Assembly: GCA_963743785.1 (NCBI GenBank)
Contig: CAVURD010000006.1
Coordinates: forward strand, 35,944 to 99,943
DNA: 64,000 nucleotides
Reading direction: 5' to 3'
DNA from: Bog-473 sp963743785
Lineage (GTDB): Bacteria; Actinomycetota; Acidimicrobiia; Acidimicrobiales; RAAP-2
Below are positions 16,142 through 26,950 of the stretch, one piece after another; within the stretch, counting starts at the first letter, position 1; every line of letters begins with the position of its first letter. The translations under genes were made by a program, and so were the position numbers. The notes under the pieces were generated by a model. The model had not been told where the DNA came from. It saw only the letters and a program-made list of their open reading frames with translations, and made no database searches.

Positions 16142-16798
16142 ATCCCCACGATCTACCAGTCACTGTTCGTCCAGAGCCGTGGTGCGCTGCGAAAAGAGCT
16201 CCACTCGTGCCTGCGCAGCGGTCCGGCCATGCGTCGGGCCAAGGCCTACACCAAGGGCAACGTCGGCCAGGGCCAGCTGAAAAACATGGTGATGATCTCC
16301 GAGCGTCCCGCCGGGGTGGAGGACCGGGCCGTCCCGGGCCACTGGGAAGGCGACTTGATCCTCGGCAAGAAGATGACGTCGATCGGCACTCTGGTCGAGC
16401 GCCACAGTCGCTACGTGATCTTGCTCAAGCTCCCCAACGGGCATGGTGCCGAGGCGGTCCCCAAGGCCATGACCAAGCGCATCTTGACCCTCCCGACTCA
16501 GCTGCGCCGCTCCATCACCTGGGACCAGGGCAAGGAGATGGCCGAGCACGTTGAGTTCACCGTCGAGACCGGCATACAGATCTACTTCTGCGACCCCAAG
16601 AGCCCGTGGCAGCGCGGGAGCAACGAGAACACCAACGGATTGCTCCGCCAATACCTGCCAAAGGCCTCTGATCTTTCACAGTGCACCCAGCGGGAGCTCG
16701 ACGTCATCGCCCGCTCACTCAACACCAGGCCTCGACAGACACTCGAATGGATGACACCATCTCAGGCGTTCGCCGAGGCTGTTGCGTTGACCGCTTGA
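16142..16798 (+). mobile_element. 5'-truncated IS30-family transposase
   Basis: Only the C-terminal half of an IS30 transposase remains. Homology starts abruptly at TIYQSLFVQSRGALRKEL (about 16148). The DDE core is visible: GHWEGDLILGKKMTSIGTL, then ITWDQGKEMAEH, and the final glutamate in SPWQRGSNENTNGLL. It ends normally near TGA 16796-16798. The helix-turn-helix half and left inverted repeat are absent, so the element cannot move by itself. It marks the right edge of the gene-poor stress region. Confidence 0.88.
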
Positions 16799-16829
16799 GG
16801 CCACACCGGACTGGGGACACTTCATTCGG

Positions 16830-16845
16830 GAGGGCTTCGGCCCTC
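16830..16845 (+). terminator. UUCG-loop hairpin after the IS30 remnant
   Basis: GAGGGC-TTCG-GCCCTC forms a stable tetraloop stem 32 bases past the transposase stop and is followed by TCGTTT. Probably the terminator of the element. Confidence 0.55.
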
Positions 16846-17017
16846 TCGTTTCGCCCGGAGGACGCGGCCCAGCTCGGAACCTGTGGAGCACAGTTGGGGT
16901 GATCTGCGGGGAGTCCCACAGACCCGAGCGGGCTTTGACGTAGGACGGCATCCCGACGCCATGACCCAATGTAAAGACCGAAGGTGAACGCCCCGTAATC
17001 AGAGCGTTACGTCAAGG

Positions 17018-17125
17018 TTAAAGCGACTGAACTTTCAAAGAGTTGGCGCTGAACTGCGCCGCAGTGCCACCGGTACTCGATTCATACAGCATCGAGAAGG
17101 TGTGAGAACCGGGGGATAGTGGTAT
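17018..17125 (-). pseudogene. C-terminal remnant of a secreted beta-sandwich-type protein
   Basis: On the minus strand a frame reads GIPLSPGSHTFSMLYESS, then TGGTAAQFSANSLKVQSL, and stops at TAA 17018-17020. This has the look of the final strands of an Ig-like or lectin-like domain. No plausible upstream part exists in the same frame, so it would be a leftover beside the IS30 fragment. Weak evidence. Confidence 0.3.
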
Positions 17126-17387
17126 GCCAGCGAGGGAGTGTCGCCGGAGGGGCGGCACACCGCCGGCCCAGTTCCTGGGTCAGCGGTCATGTCCCAGCGC
17201 CCAGGGAACCACGGGTCGAGGTCGCCCGCCTGGTTACTCTTGGCGCCACGAGGTCGCCACCACGAGGGCAACCGAGCCCATCGGACCGTCGGGTCGGATC
17301 CGACAAAAATGAGTACTGCCTTGGCTGACCGACCGGAGCGATAATTGCCAGAGGGCCGTACAGGCAGACGAGGAGCGTCTCGAAATC
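17126..17387. other. non-coding region upstream of the serine hydrolase
   Basis: No supported gene. GAGGAG lies about 11 bases before ATG 17388. Together with 16846-17017 this completes a gene-free stretch of about 590 bases after the IS30 remnant. Confidence 0.4.
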
Positions 17388-18611
17388 ATGGGCGGTGAAG
17401 CGTTCAGCGAGGGAGGTCTGCGGGCTCTGCATGATCGCTTGGCTGCTCATGTGGAGCACGGCGCCATGCCAGGGTACGTTGCCCTGGTCGCCTGCGGGGG
17501 CCAGGTGTGGGTCGACGTGGTGGGGGCCAAAGCGTTCGAGAAGACCGACCCGATGCGACGGGACGACATCTTTCGGATTGCCTCGTTGACCAAACCAATC
17601 GCCGCCGTGGGCGCTCTGGTGCTAGTGGAGCGTGGCGTCCTGCGCCTCGACGAACCGGTGGATGGCTGGCTGCCCGAGTTGGCTGGCCGACGAGTACTGC
17701 GGCATGTGGGGGCCGATCTGACCGACACGGTGCCGGCTCGTCGCGCCATCACGCTGGAGGACCTTCTCACTCACCGCATGGGCTTCGGGAACATCCTGGC
17801 GCCCGCGGACACCTACCCGATCCAATCCGCCGAGGTGGCACTGCAACTGAAAACGCTCGGCCCACCGTGGCCGCCGACCCCACTCACCTCGGACGAGTGG
17901 ATGCGGAATCTGGGCTCGCTGCCCTTGATGAGCCAACCCGGCGAGGAGTGGCTGTACAACACCGGGTCCGATGTGCTCGGCGTCTTGATCGAGCGGGCCG
18001 CCGGTCAGCCCCTCGAGTCCTTCCTGCGGGAGTGCATCTTCGAACCGCTGGGCATGCGAGACACGGCCTTCAGTGTGGTCGATGGGAAGAGAGATCGATT
18101 GACCACCGCCTACGCGGCGGACCCCGCCACCGGCGCCCTCGACATCCTCGATTCGCCCGAGGAGAGCTTCTGGGCCTCCCCGCCATCATTCCCACGGGCG
18201 GGCGGCTGGCTGCTCTCGACCCTGGACGACTTTTGGGCCTTCGTGCAGATGATCATTGGTGGAGGTGCGGTCGGCGCCGTGCGCGTGCTCTCGGAAGGCT
18301 CGGTGCGCCTGATGACGACCGATCACCTCAGCCAGGCGCAGCGGGCCGCTTCGACGCCGTTCCTGGGGACCGGTGCCGGGTGGGGATTCGGCGTCATGGT
18401 GCCCGCGGCGGGCCGGCCGAGCGCGGCGGGCCCTCGCCAGATCGGCTGGGACGGGGGCACCGGCACGACCTGGCGATCCGACGTCGACCGGGACCTGACC
18501 ACCATTCTCTTCACCCAGCGTTCGATGACCTCACCCGAACCGCCGGCCATCTTCGTGGACCTGTGGACCGGAGCCGATCTGGCCCTCGGCTCACCGCCAG
18601 TGGCCCCCTGA
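17388..18611 (+). CDS. serine hydrolase of the beta-lactamase/class C esterase family
   Basis: 407-residue serine hydrolase. The S-x-x-K nucleophile motif is in RIASLTKPIAAVGAL near residue 68, the Y-x-N-like motif in EEWLYNTGSDVLG, and a late H/K-x-G-type GWDGGTGTTW stands where beta-lactamases have KTG. No signal peptide is evident, so it is probably cytosolic, and is more likely an esterase or peptidase than a true beta-lactamase. It precedes ettA on the same strand with a gap of 46 bases. Confidence 0.85.
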   Translation: MGGEAFSEGGLRALHDRLAAHVEHGAMPGYVALVACGGQVWVDVVGAKAFEKTDPMRRDDIFRIASLTKPIAAVGALVLVERGVLRLDEPVDGWLPELAGRRVLRHVGADLTDTVPARRAITLEDLLTHRMGFGNILAPADTYPIQSAEVALQLKTLGPPWPPTPLTSDEWMRNLGSLPLMSQPGEEWLYNTGSDVLGVLIERAAGQPLESFLRECIFEPLGMRDTAFSVVDGKRDRLTTAYAADPATGALDILDSPEESFWASPPSFPRAGGWLLSTLDDFWAFVQMIIGGGAVGAVRVLSEGSVRLMTTDHLSQAQRAASTPFLGTGAGWGFGVMVPAAGRPSAAGPRQIGWDGGTGTTWRSDVDRDLTTILFTQRSMTSPEPPAIFVDLWTGADLALGSPPVAP

Positions 18612-18657
18612 CCTGGGGGTACCGTGCGTTCGGGTGGGCTGGGCCACACTGTTCGGC

Positions 18658-20337
<1,680 letters not shown>

Positions 20338-20511
20338 CGCCGGCGTCCCGCCCGCCTCCCGGGCGAGACAGCGCTTCGGTGCATACCCCAGTTACTGAGA
20401 CCGGCGGGGCATGACTTTGCGGCTCGGCTTCACTTGGGGCGAATATGGCAGTGTTCGCGAGAGGTTCGTGCACCGGAGCGACAAGTCCCGGCGTTCGAAG
20501 ATGGGGGATTC

Positions 20512-21999
20512 GTGCGTAAGGGGAAACCGCAGAGCGTGACGACAGCACCCGTGGGGCTTGCCGGGGCCCGGGGCCACCGGCGGGTGTCCCTGTTCATGGT
20601 CGGCGCACTCATTCTCGGCGCCAGGCAGCCGCCAGCGCGCGGCGGGGCCGCGGTGGCCGGGGCGGCCGGGGCGGCCCCCACCCCCGTGAGTCAGGCCAGC
20701 ACCAGTACCCGCGGTGTCACCAAGACCAGCATCAACGTGGTCTTCCCGGTGGTCAACCTGAATTCGTTGCAGGGCCGGTTGGGTTTCGCCGAGGATGCCG
20801 AATACGGCGAGCAGGTCAAGGCCATCAAGCTCTTCGTCAACCACATCAACACCACCGGCGGGATCAACGGCCGCAAGATCAACGCCATCATCTCAATGTT
20901 CGACCCCACTGACGAGCAGTCCATGCGCTCGCTCTGTAAGGACTGGACCGAGGGCAGCCCGGCCGCCTTTGCCGTGCTCGACGGGCTCGGGGCCTGGACC
21001 GGGGCCGACCAGCTTTGCGTGGCCCAGGAGGGCAAGACGCCCTTCATTGGCCAGTGGACGGGCGTCTCCACCTACACCCAGGCCGGGTCGCCCTACCTGT
21101 GGTGGACCGGACCCGATGACTCGTCCCTCCTGCAGGCCCTGGTCAACTGGGGCAAGAGCAAGGGCACGTTGAGCCCCAGGGTCAAGGTGGGTGTGATCGC
21201 CGGTGACCAGGCCCCCGACCAGACGGCGCTGACCAAGTACCTGCTGCCCGACCTGAAGGCCATCGGCGTGACGCCGGTGGTCGAGACTCTGGCCGAGAAC
21301 ATCTCCGAGACGTCGACCACCGACAGCCAGGCGCCGCTCATCATTGAGAAGTTGCAGGCCGCCGGCGTGATGTCGGTCATCCCCCTCATGACCTTCAACG
21401 CCTTCACACCGGTGCTGGCGGCCGAGACGGCGCAAAAATACTTCCCGACCCTGCTGCTGTCCGACTACGACTCATCCATTGAGTCGTCGCTGGGTTTGCT
21501 GCCCGTGCCCTACGAGAAGGCACTCGACGGCCAGGAAGGCGTGACCACCGAGACGCTCGGGGGGGTCGATGACCCGCGGCCGCAGGCGGCCGGCGGGTAC
21601 GACCCGGGCGTGCGGAGTTGCTGGACCATCTGGCACAAGGCCTACCCCGAGATCCCCAAGGGCAACATGAACGACGACATAGAGGAGCAGGGGCCGGTCC
21701 AGGGCTGGTGCCAGGAGATCCGGCTGTTCGACCAGGCGGCCACCGCGGCCGGGAAGAACCTCAACCGTCGCACCTTCGTCACCGCCATGTCGAAGATCGC
21801 GAACTTCCCCGGGGGCTACTCGCCCATCTTGACCTACGGGCCGACCAAGTTCGCCGGGCCCACGCAGTACCAGGTGGTCCGCCTGCACAACAACGTGCCC
21901 CCGAGCGCCCAGTGCCGCCTCCCCATCGGCAAGCTCCCCCCGCAGGGGCGATGTTGGACAACGGTCGAGACGTGGAAGCCCCTGCCGAAGGTGAGTTGA
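20512..21999 (+). CDS. branched-chain-amino-acid-type ABC substrate-binding protein
   Basis: Secreted periplasmic-binding-like protein of the type I (LivJ-like) class. After a 45-residue leader the domain opens with TKTSINVVFPVVNLNSLQG and contains INGRKINAIISMFDP, typical of the fold. GTG 20512 with a GGGGG just upstream gives a sensible leader; the frame is open from 20434. The signal peptide lacks a lipobox cysteine. No permease or ATPase genes are adjacent, so it is an orphan. Its TGA overlaps the ATG of the PhyH gene (TGATG), linking the two. Confidence 0.8.
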   Translation: MRKGKPQSVTTAPVGLAGARGHRRVSLFMVGALILGARQPPARGGAAVAGAAGAAPTPVSQASTSTRGVTKTSINVVFPVVNLNSLQGRLGFAEDAEYGEQVKAIKLFVNHINTTGGINGRKINAIISMFDPTDEQSMRSLCKDWTEGSPAAFAVLDGLGAWTGADQLCVAQEGKTPFIGQWTGVSTYTQAGSPYLWWTGPDDSSLLQALVNWGKSKGTLSPRVKVGVIAGDQAPDQTALTKYLLPDLKAIGVTPVVETLAENISETSTTDSQAPLIIEKLQAAGVMSVIPLMTFNAFTPVLAAETAQKYFPTLLLSDYDSSIESSLGLLPVPYEKALDGQEGVTTETLGGVDDPRPQAAGGYDPGVRSCWTIWHKAYPEIPKGNMNDDIEEQGPVQGWCQEIRLFDQAATAAGKNLNRRTFVTAMSKIANFPGGYSPILTYGPTKFAGPTQYQVVRLHNNVPPSAQCRLPIGKLPPQGRCWTTVETWKPLPKVS

Positions 22000-22886
22000 T
22001 GGCGGCCACGCATGCCAGTGAGAAGGCGAGTTGGGAGGCCGACGGCTGGTGCCTCTTGGAGGCCTTGCTGCCCGACGATGTCGTGCGGGCGGCCCAGGCC
22101 GAACTGCCGGCCCTGTTCCCCACGGCTGAGGAGTTCGCGGCCGATCGCGATCCCGAGCGCAACCAACCCTTCCGCACCGACTCCCACACCGTCATGCCCG
22201 GCTTTCCCTTCGACGCCGCCCCGCTCAATGACCTGGTGCTGCACGACAGCCTGATGGACCTGGCCGAGGAGTTTCTCGGCCTGAGTGACCTCCGTCTTTA
22301 CCAGGGCATGCTGAGCGCCAAGTACTCGATGGGCGCCGAGTCGGACGAGCAGCTTCTCCACGTCGACTACGGCAATCACACGCTGGTGGTGCCCCGCAGC
22401 GATGCGGGCTACCAGCACCTGGAGCTCTTCGTCTACCTGAGCGACGTGACGGCTGGGACGGCGGCGACGCGCCTGGTGTCACGCCGGCTGACGGGCGAGG
22501 TGCCCCCCGAGCGCACCTACCTGAGCGTGGCCGACTACCCCCAGCTCTACGAGGCCGAGGTGCCGGCCGTCGGCACTGCGGGGTCCGTCCTGGCCTACCG
22601 GCCGGACGTGTACCACCGCGGCGTGCGCATGACGGCGCCCGACTCGGCCCGCTTCATGCTCCATGTCTCGTTCAAGCCGGCCAACACCGATTGGTTGGGA
22701 TCCCAGGCCTGGCCGGGGGCGGCCGAGGGCATGGCCTGGCATCGGTTCATGCAGGGGCCATCTGTGCGCCAGCTCTCCATGTTGGGTTTTCCGGCCCCGG
22801 GGCACCCCTACTGGAACGAGGACACCCTGGGCCGGGTGGGCCGCCGCTACCCGCTGCTCGACCTGACGCCCTGGCGTTCCGCCTGA
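21999..22886 (+). CDS. phytanoyl-CoA dioxygenase (PhyH) family protein
   Basis: Fe(II)/2-oxoglutarate-dependent oxygenase of 295 residues. The iron facial triad is visible as H-x-D in LLHVDYGNHT and a distal histidine in DVYHRGVRM, with a 2OG-binding arginine candidate in SARFMLHVSF. The family hydroxylates lipids and small metabolites; this substrate is unknown. The start overlaps the stop of the substrate-binding protein and the gene is followed three bases later by the GH13 gene, so co-transcription is likely. Confidence 0.85.
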   Translation: MAATHASEKASWEADGWCLLEALLPDDVVRAAQAELPALFPTAEEFAADRDPERNQPFRTDSHTVMPGFPFDAAPLNDLVLHDSLMDLAEEFLGLSDLRLYQGMLSAKYSMGAESDEQLLHVDYGNHTLVVPRSDAGYQHLELFVYLSDVTAGTAATRLVSRRLTGEVPPERTYLSVADYPQLYEAEVPAVGTAGSVLAYRPDVYHRGVRMTAPDSARFMLHVSFKPANTDWLGSQAWPGAAEGMAWHRFMQGPSVRQLSMLGFPAPGHPYWNEDTLGRVGRRYPLLDLTPWRSA

Positions 22887-22889
22887 GTC

Positions 22890-24527
22890 ATGGCGCCGGA
22901 GGAAGGACCCAGTCCGAGCCAACCCTGGTGGCAGACCGCCGTGCTCTATCAGATCTACCCGCGTTCCTTCGCCGACTCCAACGGCGACGGCATGGGGGAC
23001 ATCCCGGGCATCATCGAGCACCTGGACCACCTGGAGTGGCTGGGCGTCGACGGCCTCTGGGTCTCGCCCATCACCGTGTCGCCCAACGCCGACTGGGGGT
23101 ACGACGTCTCGGACTTCTGCGCCGTCGCGCCAGACCTCGGCACCATGGAGGACGTCGACCGGCTGATCGCCGAAGCGGGCCGCCGCGGCATACGGGTCTT
23201 GATGGACCTGGTCCCCAACCACACCAGCGACCAGCACCCCTGGTTCCTGGACTCCCGGTCGTCCACGACGGCGGCCAAGCGCGACTGGTATCTCTGGGCC
23301 GACCCCAAGCCCGACGGGTCGCCGCCCAACAACTGGGTGAGCAGTTTCGGCGGGTCGGCCTGGGAGGTCACCCCTGAGACGGGTCAGGCCTTCATGTTCA
23401 ACCACCTCAGCGAGCAGCCGGATCTCAACTGGTGGAACGAGGAGGTGCGCTCGGCCTTCGACGAGATCATGCGGTTCTGGTACGACCGCGGGGTGGCCGG
23501 CTTCCGCATCGACGTGGCCAACGTCATCATCAAGGACGCCCTGCTGCGCGACAACCCGGCGGCCACCGAGGACGACGATTTCGAGGCGCAGATGTTCGGC
23601 CAGCGCTGGGTCTACAACGCCAACCGTCCCGAGGTCCACGAGGTGCTCCGGCGCTTCCGGGCCCTGGCCGACACCTACGCCGAGCCCCGGCTGCTCATCG
23701 GGGAGACCCCGGTGCCGGTCGACGACCTGGCCCGCTTCTACGGCCAGGGCCACGACGAGTTGCACCTGGCCTTCAACTTCAACTTCATCAGCGCACCGTT
23801 CGAAGCCGCCCCCATGCGAGCCGTCGTCGAGGAGACCGAGGCGGCCCTGCCGCCCGATGCCTGGCCGGCCTGGACGGGTTCGAACCACGACATGTTCCGT
23901 TTCCCCACCCGGTGGGCCGGCAACGACCCGGTCAAGGCCCGGTCCGCCCTGCTCATGTTGTTGTGCCTGCGCGGGACGCCGGTCCTCTACCAGGGCGACG
24001 AGATCGGGCAGCTCGATGCCACCCTGACCCAGGAGGACCTGCGGGACCCCCTCGGCGTGCGCTTCTGGCCGTACTACGCCGGGCGCGATGCCGGCCGAAC
24101 GCCGATGCAGTGGCGCGACGTCCCCGGCGGCGGGTTCGCCGACCCGGGGGTCACGCCGTGGTTGCCGCTCAGCGAGTTGGGGCCCCACAACGTGGAGAGC
24201 CAACGGGGCGATCCGGACTCCATGCTGACCCTGGCCCGGGACCTCATCGCCCTGCGCCGCCGGACCCCGGAGCTGGTGGGGGGGAGCTATGCCTCGCTGG
24301 ACGGGCCCGACGGTGTGTGGGTGTGGCGCCGGGGCGAGGCGACCGTGGTCGCCGTCAATCTCTCGGACGACGAGGTCGTCCTGGGTGACGTGGAGGGAAC
24401 CCTGGCGCTCGGCACCGATCGGCGGCGCGACGGCGAGGTGCTCGGGAGCGGGCTGCGCCTCAGGGCGTGGGAAGCCGCCGTGGTCGAGCGGAGTTTGGTC
24501 GAGCGGGCTTACCTCAAGCAGGGTTAA
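22890..24527 (+). CDS. GH13 alpha-glucosidase (oligo-1,6-glucosidase type)
   Basis: TIM-barrel glycoside hydrolase of about 545 residues acting on alpha-glucosides such as maltose, isomaltose or sucrose. Conserved regions: LMDLVPNHTS, the nucleophile in GFRIDVAN, the general acid in LIGETPVP and the third acid in GSNHDMFRF; it begins with the classic YQIYPRSFADSNGDG. A small C-terminal beta domain ends the protein. No signal peptide, so cytosolic. The gene overlaps the convergent desaturase by four bases. Confidence 0.9.
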   Translation: MAPEEGPSPSQPWWQTAVLYQIYPRSFADSNGDGMGDIPGIIEHLDHLEWLGVDGLWVSPITVSPNADWGYDVSDFCAVAPDLGTMEDVDRLIAEAGRRGIRVLMDLVPNHTSDQHPWFLDSRSSTTAAKRDWYLWADPKPDGSPPNNWVSSFGGSAWEVTPETGQAFMFNHLSEQPDLNWWNEEVRSAFDEIMRFWYDRGVAGFRIDVANVIIKDALLRDNPAATEDDDFEAQMFGQRWVYNANRPEVHEVLRRFRALADTYAEPRLLIGETPVPVDDLARFYGQGHDELHLAFNFNFISAPFEAAPMRAVVEETEAALPPDAWPAWTGSNHDMFRFPTRWAGNDPVKARSALLMLLCLRGTPVLYQGDEIGQLDATLTQEDLRDPLGVRFWPYYAGRDAGRTPMQWRDVPGGGFADPGVTPWLPLSELGPHNVESQRGDPDSMLTLARDLIALRRRTPELVGGSYASLDGPDGVWVWRRGEATVVAVNLSDDEVVLGDVEGTLALGTDRRRDGEVLGSGLRLRAWEAAVVERSLVERAYLKQG

Positions 24528-25654
24528 GCAGCCAGCAGCTCGACCGGCTCCTGCCGCGGCGCCGGGGGCACGGTGCTGGCGCGGCGCTTGCGGGAGGGCA
24601 GCGCGAAGCGGAAGATCTTGAAGATCACCGAGCCGAACTGCCGTGACAGTCGACCGGTGTTGTAGGGGATGCCGTAGCGCTGGCAGATCTCACGCACCTC
24701 GGGGGCGATCTGCTGGTAGCGACGAGCGGGAATGTCGGGGAACAGATGGTGCTCGATCTGGAAGCTCAGGTTCCCGCTCATGATGTGGAACAGGCGCCCC
24801 CCGGTGATGTTGCCCGACCCGAGCATCTGGCGGAAGTACCAGTGGCCCTTGGACTCGCCCTCGCACTCGGCTTCGGTGAACTCGAGCACGCCGCTCGGAA
24901 AATGCCCGCAGAAAATGATGATGAAGGCCCACAGGTTGCGGATCAGGTTGGCCAGGGCGTTGGCGGCCAACGTCAGGAGGAAGAGCGGTCCGGTGAACGC
25001 CGGCCACATGATGTAGTCCCGGAAGGCCAGCCGTGCCGACTTCTTCAGGCCGGCCCGTAACGCCGGCTTGGCCTCTTCCCACGGCCTCTTGCCCTCGCGG
25101 ACCTGGGCCACATCGACGTCGTGCAACATGATGCCGTGGTCGAAGATCGCCGCCAGCCCGAGCGCGTAGAGGGGATTGCCCAGGTTCGCCGCCGACCACG
25201 GCGTCTTGTCGCTGATGCGGATGACGCTGTAGCCGAGATCGCGATCCTTGCCGGTGATGTTGGTGAAGGTGTGGTGCTGGTAGTTGTGGTAGCGCTGCCA
25301 TCCTTTGGCCGGGCAGGACGAATCCCACTCGAAGTCGGTGGAGGAAAGCGCCGGATCGTTGGTCCAGTCGTACTGGCCGTGGAGGATGTTGTGCCCGATC
25401 TCCATGTTGTCCAGAATCTTCGAGAGGGAGAGCGCGCCCACGCCGGTGAGCCAGAACGGCGGCAGGAAGCCCAAGAACAGCGAGGCCCGCCCGATGATCT
25501 CGGACCAGCGCTGCACCCGTATGACGCGCCGGATGTAGCGGACGTCTTCGGTACCGAGCTGGGACACCACCCGGGCTCGCAGGGCCTCGAGTTCGAACTC
25601 GAGCGCATCGAGTTGCGCGGGAGTGAGGCCGTGAGCCTCGGCAACGGTGGTCAT
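24524..25654 (-). CDS. membrane fatty-acid desaturase
   Basis: Di-iron desaturase inserting a double bond into an acyl chain at the membrane. Three histidine boxes are present: HNILHG, HNYQHHTF and QIEHHLFPD, with four hydrophobic segments between. About 376 residues fits the DesA3/linoleoyl-CoA desaturase group. It lies 25 bases after the ferredoxin-reductase gene, which would supply its electrons, and both are divergent from a TetR regulator, an arrangement known for acyl-CoA desaturase systems. Confidence 0.92.
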   Translation of the reverse strand: MTTVAEAHGLTPAQLDALEFELEALRARVVSQLGTEDVRYIRRVIRVQRWSEIIGRASLFLGFLPPFWLTGVGALSLSKILDNMEIGHNILHGQYDWTNDPALSSTDFEWDSSCPAKGWQRYHNYQHHTFTNITGKDRDLGYSVIRISDKTPWSAANLGNPLYALGLAAIFDHGIMLHDVDVAQVREGKRPWEEAKPALRAGLKKSARLAFRDYIMWPAFTGPLFLLTLAANALANLIRNLWAFIIIFCGHFPSGVLEFTEAECEGESKGHWYFRQMLGSGNITGGRLFHIMSGNLSFQIEHHLFPDIPARRYQQIAPEVREICQRYGIPYNTGRLSRQFGSVIFKIFRFALPSRKRRASTVPPAPRQEPVELLAA

Positions 25655-25679
25655 GGAAGTACCTTTTCCTTAGAGGGGA

Positions 25680-26798
25680 TCACAGATCGATTTCAACGTC
25701 GCCCACCGGGACGCTCACACAGATCCGGATGTGCACGTCGGGTCCATTCGTGAGTTCACCCGTCACGATGTCGCGCACCACGCCCGCGTGGAGTCGGCGG
25801 GTGCAGGTGTGGCAGATGCCCATGCGGCATCCATGCAGGGGCTTGAGCCCCTCCGCTTCGGCCTGCTGGAGCAACGGCGTGCCGTCGCTCTCCCGCCCGA
25901 TCTCGCTCTCGGCAAAGCGCACGGCACCAGCGACGGTGCCCGCCTCGGCCGCGAATTGGGTGAGGGTGAACACCTCGGTGTGCAGGTGGTCCCCCCGGTT
26001 GGCCTGGTCGAAGAGTGACCGCGCCGAGTCCATCAACGGGGTCGGACCACAGACGAAGGCTTCCGCCGCCGTCCAGTCGATGCCGGCGCCGTCGAGTTGG
26101 GCCGCCGAGAGGAAGCCGTCCAGGTCGCCGGTGCCGGGCTGGTCGGTGAACACCCGGATCAGGCGCACGTTGGGGGATACGTCGGCCATTGCTTGAAGTT
26201 CGTCGCGGTAGAGCATGTCGGACGCCGCCAGGGCGTAGTGCAGGAAGGTCACTGGCTTGGTCCAGCCCAGGGCGCATCGGGTGCGCAACATCGACATGAC
26301 CGGGGTGATGCCGCTCCCACCGCTGATCAGGAGAAGGTGGTCCGGCTCGAGATCGGGCAGGGTGAACATCCCCTGTGCCCTGGTCAGGGCGACGGTTTGG
26401 CCCCGCCTGGCCGTCCGGAGAAGGTGCTGGCTGACCCGCCCCTCGGGCTGGGCCGTGATGCAGAGCTCGATCCGCCCGCCTCCCTCGGTGGCCGCATTGG
26501 TCATGGAGTAGCAGCGGGTCTGCCGGACCCCGTCAATCTCGACGCTGAGCTGGGTGTACTGCCCGGCTCGGAAGCCGCGCCAGTTCCCATTGGGGCGCAG
26601 GGTCAGGGTCACGCTGCGGGCGGTGGTGCGGGTGACCCCCACCACCTTGGCCCTCACCTCGGTGGATGACCAGGACGGACGGACGAGTTCCACGTAGCGA
26701 TCGACCCCGTAGGGAGCGGCGGCCACGTCGAAAACACGGACGGCCCGCCGTAGGACGCGCTTGGTCAACGACCCCGAAGAGATGAGGCTGGTGGCCAT
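25680..26798 (-). CDS. ferredoxin-NAD(P)H reductase-type electron donor with 2Fe-2S domain
   Basis: Fusion of an FAD-binding barrel (SVEIDGVRQTRCYSMTN), an NAD(P) domain (LLISGGSGITPVMSML, then AEAFVCGPTPLMDSARS) and a C-terminal plant-type 2Fe-2S ferredoxin (CRMGICHTCTRRLHAG). It passes electrons from NAD(P)H to the neighbouring desaturase, as Rv3230c does for DesA3. ATG 26798 is taken as the start; the upstream 16 codons overlap the operator motif. About 372 residues, normal for the family. Confidence 0.9.
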   Translation of the reverse strand: MATSLISSGSLTKRVLRRAVRVFDVAAAPYGVDRYVELVRPSWSSTEVRAKVVGVTRTTARSVTLTLRPNGNWRGFRAGQYTQLSVEIDGVRQTRCYSMTNAATEGGGRIELCITAQPEGRVSQHLLRTARRGQTVALTRAQGMFTLPDLEPDHLLLISGGSGITPVMSMLRTRCALGWTKPVTFLHYALAASDMLYRDELQAMADVSPNVRLIRVFTDQPGTGDLDGFLSAAQLDGAGIDWTAAEAFVCGPTPLMDSARSLFDQANRGDHLHTEVFTLTQFAAEAGTVAGAVRFAESEIGRESDGTPLLQQAEAEGLKPLHGCRMGICHTCTRRLHAGVVRDIVTGELTNGPDVHIRICVSVPVGDVEIDL

Positions 26799-26820
26799 GG
26801 TTGGATTGTAGGCGTTCGAG

Positions 26821-26834
26821 TATACACTTGTCAA
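26821..26834. promoter_or_regulatory. candidate operator 1 of the desaturase operon
   Basis: TATACACTTGT followed by CAA, an imperfect palindrome about a CT centre, 23 bases before the reductase start. The same 11-mer recurs at 26920, so both divergent units carry the site next to their start. A binding site for the adjacent TetR regulator is inferred. Confidence 0.55.
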
Positions 26835-26919
26835 CTCAGGGCCCATCGGACCGGACGCAGGGTTCGCAGCATTGTGCCTGGGATGAATCGGGATTTCGGT
26901 ACCCCCTCGCCAATCTGGT

Positions 26920-26933
26920 TATACACTTGTTCA
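26920..26933. promoter_or_regulatory. candidate operator 2, upstream of the tetR gene
   Basis: TATACACTTGT followed by TCA, 99 bases from site 1 and about 20 bases before the regulator ATG. Suggests autoregulation together with control of the desaturase operon. Confidence 0.55.
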
Positions 26934-26950
26934 CAGAGAGCGAGAGAACG

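Noticed and set aside
16987..17011. Inverted repeats CGTAA/TTACG and AACGC/GCGTT downstream of the secreted-domain remnant
   Set aside because: Only five pairs each, overlapping alternatives and no T-run; too weak to call a terminator.
17035..17271. 78-codon minus-strand frame after the IS30 remnant
   Set aside because: No ribosome site or recognisable sequence; a different frame in the same place gives the more protein-like remnant end.
22479..24203. 574-codon minus-strand open frame
   Set aside because: Antisense of the PhyH and GH13 genes, with low-complexity Gly/Val/His composition and no domain.
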